Shown here: one piece after another, positions 1 to 6,230 of the stretch
Layout of the letters: each line of letters opens with the position of its first letter
Position numbering within the stretch: the stretch's first letter is position 1
NCBI GenBank assembly: GCA_023395735.1
Contig: JAEWYI010000074.1
Location: 1 to 30,785 of the forward strand
Source of the DNA: Cyanobacteria bacterium OH_SFB_17
GTDB lineage: Bacteria; Cyanobacteriota; Vampirovibrionia; Gastranaerophilales; Gastranaerophilaceae
Length of the DNA stretch: 30,785 nucleotides
Direction: 5' to 3'
Translations under genes and position numbers: made by a program
Notes under the pieces: model-generated
The model's database searches: none
Seen by the model: the letters and a program-made list of their open reading frames with translations, nothing else
What the model was told of the DNA's origin: nothing

Positions 1-3
1 ACT

Positions 4-75
4 CTGGGGCGAAAGGATTCGAACCTCTGAGTGCCTGGACCAAAACCAGGTGCCTTACCGCTTGGCGACGCCCCA
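4..75 (-). tRNA. tRNA-Gln (anticodon UUG)
   Basis: Read on the minus strand, this 72-nt segment folds as a complete cloverleaf. The 7-bp acceptor stem TGGGGCG/CGCCCCA is followed by discriminator G. The anticodon stem CCTGG/CCAGG encloses the loop TTTTGGT, placing TTG at positions 34-36, which reads CAA glutamine codons. The T-arm contains GGTTCGAATCC. U1 and G73 are both usual for bacterial tRNA-Gln. The 3' CCA is not encoded (the genome has AGT), so it must be added by nucleotidyltransferase. The XRE/pseudopilin pair lies immediately beside it. Confidence 0.96.
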
Positions 76-124
76 TCAGCGCATAACTCTATTTTACTCT
101 CTAAAGCGCATTTGTCAACATTTT

Positions 125-346
125 TTATGCAAAAAATTTAAATAATTCTTCCATTTCACAACCCAAAGAATCTGCTATTTGTTTTAAATATATTATTGAT
201 GGATTAGCCTTTCCAGATTCTATTGTACTAATATAACCTCTATCCATTTGAGCTTTTTCAGCCAAATATTCCTGAGAATATTGCTTTAAAATCCTCAATA
301 CTTTTATTTTTTCTCCAAGTTTTCTTAAAAATTCTTTATTTTCCAC
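125..346 (-). CDS. XRE-family helix-turn-helix transcriptional regulator
   Basis: This 73-residue protein is a single Cro/C1-type helix-turn-helix domain with almost nothing else. The recognition region reads KQYSQEYLAEKAQMDRGYISTIESG, followed by NPSIIYLKQIADSLGCEMEELF, the classic SinR/Cro five-helix pattern. The only start fitting the domain is GTG at 346, with just a weak GAAG-type ribosome site upstream. It is divergent to the pseudopilin gene at 451, and the 104-bp gap holds that gene's consensus promoter. An AAGTT-T-AACTT palindrome (352-362) lies between the regulator start and the pilin -35 box and is a plausible operator. Binding to the pilin promoter is inferred from position only. 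Confidence 0.85.
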   Translation of the reverse strand: MENKEFLRKLGEKIKVLRILKQYSQEYLAEKAQMDRGYISTIESGKANPSIIYLKQIADSLGCEMEELFKFFA

Positions 347-351
347 CTCTC

Positions 352-362
352 AAGTTTAACTT
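352..362. promoter_or_regulatory. Candidate operator palindrome
   Basis: AAGTT-T-AACTT is a perfect 11-bp palindrome with a single central base. It lies two bases upstream of the -35 box of the pseudopilin promoter and six bases from the XRE start codon. Small XRE proteins commonly bind short dyads in such positions. The site is AT-rich, so chance occurrence is possible. Confidence 0.35.
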
Positions 363-363
363 C

Positions 364-392
364 TTGACATACAATTTTCTATCGAATATAAT
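364..392 (+). promoter_or_regulatory. Consensus sigma-70 promoter of the first pseudopilin gene
   Basis: TTGACA (364-369), a 17-bp spacer and TATAAT (387-392) match the vegetative consensus perfectly. Transcription would begin near 399, giving a leader of about 50 nt before the ATG at 451. A promoter this strong beside a divergent XRE gene suggests that control is by repression. Confidence 0.85.
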
Positions 393-450
393 CTACATAT
401 ATTTAATCTAATAACAATTTTAATATTTTATTCAAAATTAAAGGAGCAAA

Positions 451-1128
451 ATGTACAATAAAAAATTTGCTTTCACCTTAGCTGAGGTTATAATAACAAT
501 TGGAATAATCGGAATTATAGCCGAAATTACAATCCCAAATCTAGTTTCTGATTATCAAAAGCAAGTAACCGTAAATAAGTTAAAAAAAACTTATTCAGAA
601 ATTTCGCAGGCCATAAAACTCTCAGAAATTGATAACTCAAATTTTTCAACTTGGGAAGCACCAACAACTGGAGATTCCGAGTCAAATCTTAAACACTTTG
701 AAACATACTGGGCACCCTATCTTAAAATTTTAAAATATTGCAAAACAACATCTGACTGTAATTATCCTAATAATGTTTTTTACAGGAAAAATAAAACGAA
801 ACATCATTTTGCTGATACAGACGCACAAGTTACTACTGTTTTAAGCGATGGAACCTGCTTAATTGTCAGATTTGGTTATCGAGATAATAACAACTCTTTT
901 GTTAAAGACTATACAATTTTTATCGACATAAACGGTTCCCAAAAACCTAATACATACGGCAAAGATGTATTTATTATATTAATTAATGACAATGGGTTCG
1001 TTAGACCAGCTGGGTATACCTTAAGTACTGATACAATAAATAATGAATGTGTTAATATTGAAGGTCGATACTGTTTTGCAAAAATCGTAAATGATGGATG
1101 GCAAATAAAAGATGACTACGGATGGTAA
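451..1128 (+). CDS. Type IV pilin-like (pseudopilin) protein
   Basis: The 225-residue protein opens with a short basic leader (MYNKKFA) and a type III prepilin signal, FTLAEVIITIGIIGIIAEITIP. Cleavage is predicted between Ala7 and Phe8, leaving Glu at mature +5. Ala at -1 instead of Gly is unusual but shared with the other two pseudopilins here. A second Glu at about +18 interrupts the hydrophobic helix. The C-terminal half carries DINGSQKPNTYGKDVF and Cys pairs (CKTTSDC, CVNIEGRYC) that probably form disulfides. The ribosome site is AAAGGAG, six bases before ATG. It is transcribed alone and ends at a strong hairpin. It probably belongs to a type II secretion or type IV pilus-like machine encoded elsewhere; whether it is a major or minor subunit cannot be told. 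Confidence 0.85.
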   Translation: MYNKKFAFTLAEVIITIGIIGIIAEITIPNLVSDYQKQVTVNKLKKTYSEISQAIKLSEIDNSNFSTWEAPTTGDSESNLKHFETYWAPYLKILKYCKTTSDCNYPNNVFYRKNKTKHHFADTDAQVTTVLSDGTCLIVRFGYRDNNNSFVKDYTIFIDINGSQKPNTYGKDVFIILINDNGFVRPAGYTLSTDTINNECVNIEGRYCFAKIVNDGWQIKDDYGW

Positions 1129-1129
1129 C

Positions 1130-1180
1130 CAAAGAATGAATAAAAAGGCGCCCGATGGGCGCCTTTTTATTCATTCTTTG
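1130..1180. terminator. Bidirectional intrinsic terminator, 24-bp perfect inverted repeat
   Basis: Arms 1130-1153 and 1157-1180 are exact reverse complements separated by the three bases GAT. The core is GGCGCCC/GGGCGCC flanked by A5 and T5, giving a U-tract in both directions. It sits between the stops of the pseudopilin (1128, plus strand) and the chemoreceptor (1198, minus strand), so it can terminate both convergent transcripts. Arms this long and perfect are more than termination needs. Confidence 0.93.
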
Positions 1181-1197
1181 CTCTTTATAACAAGAAA

Positions 1198-2844
1198 CTA
1201 AAAATCATTCATATCATCTCCAAGAGGAATTATACTCTCTGGTGACAATTTTTGCTTTGTTGCAGGTTTTGCTACCGCTTTTGGCTTAACATAAACCTCT
1301 TTTTTAACAGGGGTTTCCATTAGTTTTTTAGGTGGAAGCATCAATTTAGACTGTTTTTGTTTTTTAGGAACCGCTGAAATTTTTGAATATTTATCTTTTG
1401 CACCTTCTACAAACATTTTTAGAGAATCAATAATATTATTCAAATTTATCGTTTGATCGTACAATGTCTTGGATGCAGAAGAGCTTTCTTCGGCCGTTTG
1501 AGCATTCGCGCTTATAACTTCTTCCATTTGAGAAACAGCCTTGTTAATCTGGCTTATACCCTGAGTTTGTTCATTTGTAGCAACTGATATTTCGTCCAAC
1601 AAATCACTTACTTTTTTACTTTGTTCATCGATTTCCATAATAGATTTTTGAACGATTTTTGAAAGTTCAGCACCTGTTTGAGAAAGATCAATGTTTCTTT
1701 CAATAATTACTGTTGTATCTTTTGCTGCTTGTGCGCTTCTTTGTGCAAGGTTTCTTACTTCCTCTGCAACAACCGCAAAGCCTTTTCCTGCTTCACCTGC
1801 ACGCGCAGCTTCTACCGCTGCATTCAACGATAATATATTTGTCTGGAATGCAATTTCGTCAATAACTTTAATGATTTTGGAAATTTCTGCACTTGATGTT
1901 TGAATTTCAGACATCGCATTTATCATTTTGCCCATTTCCGAGTTACTTTTATTTGCAGCCTCTTTAGACTGTTTTGCTAAAACTGCAGCCTGTTTTGTGT
2001 TTTCATTATTCTGCTGAACCATTGAAGATGTTTCTTCCAATGTAGAAGAAGTTTCTTGAATTGAAGCAGCTTGTTCTGCGCTACCTTCTGCCAATCTTTC
2101 GCTTGTTTGCTCTAGCTGAGAAGACGCTGATGCAACTTGTAGTGAACTGTCTGTCAATTCACCTGCAATCTTTTGCATTGAATTTACAATGTCTTTTACC
2201 ACTGTAAATATAACAGCCAAGATTACCAAAACTAACATAATAATGTTTATAAATAGAATCTGCAAAAACGCGTTTAAAACTTCGTTATCAACTTCATCGA
2301 CATAAACACCTGTTGCGATTACCCATTCCCATTTAGGAAATGATTTAAAATATGATACTTTAGGAAAAACCTTTAGTTCGCTCTCACCTTGTTTTGTCCA
2401 ATGATAATCAACAAAGCCTTCGCCTTTATCTTTTGCCAAAACAACCCCGTCATGGAAAAAGCGTACACCATTTTTATCAGCAACACTTGATATACTTTGA
2501 CCAGCCAATGTTGGGTGAGAAAGCATATCATCGTTATAAGTAGTTACCCAAATGTAATTGCTGCCTTGATATTTCATGTTAGCGACATCAGCCAACGCCA
2601 TTTTTTGAGCGTCTTCAAGAGAAAGCTCACCTCTTGTAACCTTGTTGCTATAACCGTCAACAAGATTGTAAACCGCATTTACGATGTTTTGGACACCTGC
2701 TTTGTTTGTATCCATCAACTCTCGCTTGATTGTTGTTAATGTAACCACCAAAGAAGATGAAACCAAAATTGCAGCAACCATTACAATAACTGCAATAATT
2801 TTTTGCTTGATGCTCCATCCAGCTAAAAAAGTCTTTTTTTCCAT
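1198..2844 (-). CDS. Methyl-accepting chemotaxis protein with sCache_2-type sensor
   Basis: This 548-residue transmembrane receptor would couple a ligand signal to CheA/CheW. The first membrane helix spans about residues 15-38. A periplasmic sensor of about 150 residues follows, with features of a single Cache type 2 domain (GSNYIWVTTYNDDMLSHP; WEWVIATGVYVDEVD). The second membrane helix is at about 194-217. The long coiled-coil signalling domain has the conserved hairpin tip with FQTNILSLNAAVEAARAGE. No recognisable HAMP domain lies between the second helix and the coiled coil; the linker is only about 20 residues. The C-terminus is a Lys/Pro-rich tail lacking the NWETF-type CheR/CheB tether. 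The ribosome site TTTAGGAG precedes ATG. No other chemotaxis gene is in the window. Confidence 0.93.
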   Translation of the reverse strand: MEKKTFLAGWSIKQKIIAVIVMVAAILVSSSLVVTLTTIKRELMDTNKAGVQNIVNAVYNLVDGYSNKVTRGELSLEDAQKMALADVANMKYQGSNYIWVTTYNDDMLSHPTLAGQSISSVADKNGVRFFHDGVVLAKDKGEGFVDYHWTKQGESELKVFPKVSYFKSFPKWEWVIATGVYVDEVDNEVLNAFLQILFINIIMLVLVILAVIFTVVKDIVNSMQKIAGELTDSSLQVASASSQLEQTSERLAEGSAEQAASIQETSSTLEETSSMVQQNNENTKQAAVLAKQSKEAANKSNSEMGKMINAMSEIQTSSAEISKIIKVIDEIAFQTNILSLNAAVEAARAGEAGKGFAVVAEEVRNLAQRSAQAAKDTTVIIERNIDLSQTGAELSKIVQKSIMEIDEQSKKVSDLLDEISVATNEQTQGISQINKAVSQMEEVISANAQTAEESSSASKTLYDQTINLNNIIDSLKMFVEGAKDKYSKISAVPKKQKQSKLMLPPKKLMETPVKKEVYVKPKAVAKPATKQKLSPESIIPLGDDMNDF

Positions 2845-2886
2845 ATTAACTCCTAAATTGTGCTATAACACGTTTCATGTGTATAT

Positions 2887-2915
2887 ATTATATACCTAAA
2901 TTGTATTTTTGTATA
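2887..2915 (-). promoter_or_regulatory. Promoter of the chemoreceptor gene
   Basis: On the minus strand, TATACA (2910-2915), a 17-bp spacer and TATAAT (2887-2892) lie 43 bp upstream of the chemoreceptor start. The -35 box matches four of six consensus bases. The same TATACA-17-TATAAT arrangement precedes aroE. The rest of 2916-3024 is AT-rich; I see only an imperfect ATACT/AGTAT dyad at 2932-2946. Confidence 0.55.
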
Positions 2916-3024
2916 GTAGCAAAAATGATTTATACTGAAAAAGTATGAGATTTATAACTTTTTCATAAACCAAATACATCTATATCAATAATATTATATA
3001 CTTTTTTAAATTAAAATACAAAAA

Positions 3025-3246
3025 TTATGCGCTAAAATTATGTCTTCTAAGCAATAACTTTGGATCAGCGACACCTGTTGCATAAATAACAAAATCATTT
3101 TCCGGCGAAAAATATTTTCTTAAATAAGTTTTATTAGTAATTTTTTCACAACAACTATACGATGTTATATTTTCTTTTAAATAACTCGCAAAAATTCTCT
3201 GTCTCGGACTAAGACCATAATCTTTTAAATTTTTAATAATATCCAT
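3025..3246 (-). CDS. Small hypothetical protein (73 aa)
   Basis: I do not recognise this 73-residue product. It is hydrophilic and basic, with a Lys/Arg-rich N-terminal half, two adjacent cysteines near the middle (SYSCCEKI) and a basic end, LLLRRHNFSA. It has no signal peptide or membrane segment. The ATG at 3246 has only a weak upstream AGG, so initiation is uncertain. It is in an otherwise gene-free stretch between the chemoreceptor promoter and the hisF terminator, in the same direction as both, and would need its own promoter because the terminator at about 3340-3380 lies upstream. It could be a real small gene or a decayed remnant. Confidence 0.45.
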   Translation of the reverse strand: MDIIKNLKDYGLSPRQRIFASYLKENITSYSCCEKITNKTYLRKYFSPENDFVIYATGVADPKLLLRRHNFSA

Positions 3247-3339
3247 ATTCTTATTTTAACCTGTTTTTCAAGGGTTTACATCTTTATTACGGCTTTGTAA
3301 TTAACAAAACTTAATCATGTCCAAATCTAAACAAAAAGC

Positions 3340-3380
3340 TCATTTTTTTAATAAAAAGCCCGACTGAAGTTCAATCGGGT
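3340..3380 (-). terminator. Intrinsic terminator of the aroE-hisF operon
   Basis: On the minus strand, a hairpin with stem CCCGA/TCGGG (one mismatch, then three more pairs, three-base loop; 3359-3379) is followed by CTTTTTATTAAAAAAA. It lies about 105 bp after the hisF stop. The intervening 3381-3484 shows no gene. Confidence 0.75.
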
Positions 3381-3484
3381 CATAGCTGAATCGTGTTAAG
3401 TATAAAGTTTTAAGAGTATTGAACTCTATATATTATTTATACAACACTTTTCTTATCTTGGATATTAGACAACTGGGTATAAAT

Positions 3485-4246
3485 TCAAATTCTTATTGAA
3501 ATTTGATTTTTTATTAAATCATTCTTTAAAACACTTATCGGAAGGGTGTTATAGTGAAAAATAGAGGCAGCTAATGCCGCATCAGCTCCTGCATTTTGAA
3601 AAACATCCACAAAATGTTTTGAGCATGCGCCGGCTCCACCTGATGCGATTACAGGAATATTGACATGCCCGCAAACTATTTTCAACATTTCAATATCAAA
3701 ACCGTTTTGAGTCCCATCTGCATCCATTGAAGTCAAGAGAATTTCTCCTGCACCTAATTTTTCGACTTTTTCAACCCAGTCAACCAACTTAATTCCTGTG
3801 TTTTTTTTGCCTGCGTTGATAAAAACAAAATAATCATTGTCGATTTTTTTTGCATCTATTGCAACCACAACGCACTGAGAGCCAAAATAATCTGAAGCTT
3901 CTTTAATTAAATCAGGATTTTTAACAGCGGCAGAATTAATCGCTATTTTGTCGGCACCTGCCTTTAAAAGTCTTCTCATATCATCCAACGAAGATATCCC
4001 GCCTCCGACTGTAAAAGGTATAAAAACTTGTTTTGCGACTTTTTCAACCATCAGTGCTGTTGTTTTTCTACCTTCATTTGTCGCTGTGATATCTAAAAAC
4101 ACAAGTTCATCTGCGCCTTCGTCTGAATATTTTTTTGCCAATTCTATCGGGTCTCCTGCATATTGAAGATTCTCAAAATTAATCCCCTTAACAGTTTCAC
4201 CGTTTTTAACATCTAGACACGGTATAATTCGTTTTGCTAATGTCAT
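3485..4246 (-). CDS. hisF: Imidazole glycerol phosphate synthase subunit HisF
   Basis: HisF is the cyclase half of IGP synthase. It uses ammonia from HisH to turn PRFAR into imidazole glycerol phosphate and AICAR in histidine synthesis. The 253-residue (beta/alpha)8 barrel matches the family length. The catalytic Asp of IPCLDV and the second Asp of VVAIDAKK are present, as are the phosphate-binding GGGIS and ASGGAG loops. I chose ATG at 4246 because AGAAGGA sits six bases upstream and family members begin MTLAKRIIPCLDV; an in-frame ATG at 4291 would overlap the aroE end. It follows aroE by 22 bp. hisH is not adjacent, so the histidine genes appear scattered. Confidence 0.96.
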   Translation of the reverse strand: MTLAKRIIPCLDVKNGETVKGINFENLQYAGDPIELAKKYSDEGADELVFLDITATNEGRKTTALMVEKVAKQVFIPFTVGGGISSLDDMRRLLKAGADKIAINSAAVKNPDLIKEASDYFGSQCVVVAIDAKKIDNDYFVFINAGKKNTGIKLVDWVEKVEKLGAGEILLTSMDADGTQNGFDIEMLKIVCGHVNIPVIASGGAGACSKHFVDVFQNAGADAALAASIFHYNTLPISVLKNDLIKNQISIRI

Positions 4247-4268
4247 TTTAATCCTTCTTTTGTAAATA

Positions 4269-5117
4269 CTAAAGCGTTTCCAGCGCTGCAATTTTCATTT
4301 TATCAACATCTGGAACTTTGCCCGTCCAAATTTCCTGAGCACGTGCTGCCTGATGAATAAGCATATCCAACCCGTTTATTGTTTCAAACCCAAAATCCTG
4401 AGCGCATTTCAATAGCAAAGTTTTTGACGGGTTGTAAATCACATCATACACAACAGTATTAGGGGCAAGATTCTTGATAGTTTCTCGATTCAAAGGCATC
4501 TGGTCTGCAGAATTACCCTTCATTCCTATCGGAGTTGTATTTACAATCATCGCACAATTTAAAAGTTCCCCTGTGCTTTGAATTTGATACAGTTTAAATT
4601 GAACATTAGGGAAAGTTTTTCTCAAATAATTAACCATCGGTGATGTATTTATTATATTTCTAGAATAAAAACTTATTTGCTTAACTCCAAGCTCTACAAG
4701 CCCAACTGCTGCGGCTCTTGCAGCTCCCCCTGTTCCCAATATACACACATTCGCGTCTTTTAAATCTTTTTGGATTTCAATCGGAATAGCTTTTTGAAAA
4801 CCGTAAATATCAGTATTAAAGCCGTAAAAACTTCTATCAGGAAGGATTTTAATCGTATTTACACAACCTGAAACATCTGCTGATTTATCCACTTTATCCA
4901 AAAAAAGCGCCATTGGAACCTTTAGAGGAATCGTCACGTTAAATCCGTCAAAACCGCCCGATTTCAAAAATTTTATTCTCGAAATTAAATCCTCAGGTGA
5001 AGTTTCTAAAACCTCATAACTGCCCTCAATTCCAAGACTTTTCAACCCTGCTTTGTGAATAACCGCAGATATAGAATGTGAAAGATGATATCCGATTAAA
5101 CCGAATTTATAAGTCAT
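4269..5117 (-). CDS. aroE: Shikimate dehydrogenase AroE
   Basis: AroE reduces 3-dehydroshikimate to shikimate with NADPH on the way to chorismate. The 282-residue protein has the substrate-site YHLSHS near the N-terminus, the catalytic Lys in NVTIPLKVPM, the catalytic Asp in FNTDIYGF, and the Rossmann glycine loop GTGGAARAA. The usual NRT after the nucleotide fold is SRN here. Two starts are possible. ATG 5123 is only three bases from the AAGGGG ribosome site, whereas ATG 5117 is nine bases away and starts at the conserved core (MTYKFGLIG), so I prefer 5117. It is first gene of a two-gene operon with hisF, under the promoter at 5142-5170. Confidence 0.95.
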   Translation of the reverse strand: MTYKFGLIGYHLSHSISAVIHKAGLKSLGIEGSYEVLETSPEDLISRIKFLKSGGFDGFNVTIPLKVPMALFLDKVDKSADVSGCVNTIKILPDRSFYGFNTDIYGFQKAIPIEIQKDLKDANVCILGTGGAARAAAVGLVELGVKQISFYSRNIINTSPMVNYLRKTFPNVQFKLYQIQSTGELLNCAMIVNTTPIGMKGNSADQMPLNRETIKNLAPNTVVYDVIYNPSKTLLLKCAQDFGFETINGLDMLIHQAARAQEIWTGKVPDVDKMKIAALETL

Positions 5118-5141
5118 TTGCATAATCCCCTTTTAATTTTG

Positions 5142-5170
5142 ATTATAACAAAAATGTTTTTACTTGTATA
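5142..5170 (-). promoter_or_regulatory. Promoter of aroE-hisF with extended -10
   Basis: On the minus strand, TATACA (5165-5170), a 17-bp spacer and TATAAT (5142-5147) precede aroE. TGT directly before the -10 box makes an extended TGnTATAAT element. It ends 25 bp from the preferred start codon. Confidence 0.65.
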
Positions 5171-5237
5171 CTTTTTTATTATGAGCATAAATTTGTAGAT
5201 TATGTTATCATATAAAAATACTAATCGTGGAATTTCA

Positions 5238-6230
5238 ATGGCGAAAAGAAACCAAAAAATATTTTTGATTATTAACACCGGCTATTTTGGGGACGTAATT
5301 TTGACCTCAAAATTGACTCGTGATATAAAAAAAAATCATCCTAATTGTCATCTCGTATACATCGCTGACACACCTTATCAAAAAGCCGCAAAAGGTTTGC
5401 CAGGAGTTGACGAGGTAATTTGTTATGACAGAAAAAAATGCCACAATATATTTTCTTTTATAAAATTTTTAATAAATTTCCCTTACAAAAATAAAATAAA
5501 CTACACTCTTATCCCGCACGGGAGAAAAACAAACAGAACTCTTTTGGCACACCTTCTCGGATCAAAAAAAATATTTGAACTCAGAAAAGGGATAAACAAG
5601 AAAAGTTATAGAAAATTAAGACTAAAAAATGCTCTCAACCTCAGATTTGCCTACGAAGCCGCAAATATGCTATTTCCGATAACAGGAGAGATGACCGACA
5701 GCAAGGATATTGAATTTAACGTCTGTAAAAAAGACGAAGAAAAAATTAATACAATGCTAAATGAACTTAATCTAAAAGAAAACCTTATCGCAATTAATCC
5801 AAATGCAGGCGATGACTGGAAAAGATGGGATGTTGAAGAAGTCGTAAAACTTGCAAAAGAATTAACAAAAGACGGCAAAAAAGTAATTTTGACGGGAGTT
5901 TTAAAAGATGGATGTCAATACATAAAAGCTCTGGACAAAGAGCTTGGAAGCGAAAACTACATCAATTTAGTGGATAAAACATCTATATCAGAGCTTGGCG
6001 CACTTTACAAAAGATGCGAAGCCGTTATATCTGTAGATACAGGTTCTATGCACATGTCTTGTGCCGTTGGAACCCCGACTATTGCACTATTTTTCAAAAA
6101 AAACTTCAATTATTGGGGGCCGCTTGACACGAAAAAAAACAGGTGCCTATTTGATATAGAATCAATTTCTGCCGAAACGGTTATGGATGAATTGCGACAA
6201 ATAACCTATTCTTCAAACGGTTTTGAATAA
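5238..6230 (+). CDS. Glycosyltransferase family 9 (heptosyltransferase-like)
   Basis: This 330-residue enzyme has the two-domain GT-B organisation of the WaaC/WaaF/WaaQ family, which moves ADP-heptose or a related sugar to LPS core or other glycans at the inner face of the membrane. The N-terminal signature is LIINTGYFGDVILTSKL. The C-terminal donor domain carries INPNAGDDWKRW and ISELGALYKRCEAVISVDTGSMH, followed by CAVGTPTIALF. An in-frame ATG at 5202 exists, but TATAAA at 5211-5216 could be the -10 box, and the family core begins just after 5238, so 5238 is preferred. Its ribosome site is weak. It overlaps the convergent topA gene by 25 bp. The sugar donor cannot be read from sequence. Confidence 0.88.
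   Translation: MAKRNQKIFLIINTGYFGDVILTSKLTRDIKKNHPNCHLVYIADTPYQKAAKGLPGVDEVICYDRKKCHNIFSFIKFLINFPYKNKINYTLIPHGRKTNRTLLAHLLGSKKIFELRKGINKKSYRKLRLKNALNLRFAYEAANMLFPITGEMTDSKDIEFNVCKKDEEKINTMLNELNLKENLIAINPNAGDDWKRWDVEEVVKLAKELTKDGKKVILTGVLKDGCQYIKALDKELGSENYINLVDKTSISELGALYKRCEAVISVDTGSMHMSCAVGTPTIALFFKKNFNYWGPLDTKKNRCLFDIESISAETVMDELRQITYSSNGFE

Noticed and set aside
4247..4291. Longer HisF start at ATG 4291
   Set aside because: It would add 15 basic residues unlike the family and overlap aroE; ATG 4246 has a strong ribosome site and the conserved N-terminus.
4338..4347. AGCACGTGCT palindrome in aroE, identical to the one at 10935-10944
   Set aside because: Two occurrences of a 10-bp palindrome in 30 kb, one inside conserved coding sequence, are not convincing as a shared regulatory site.
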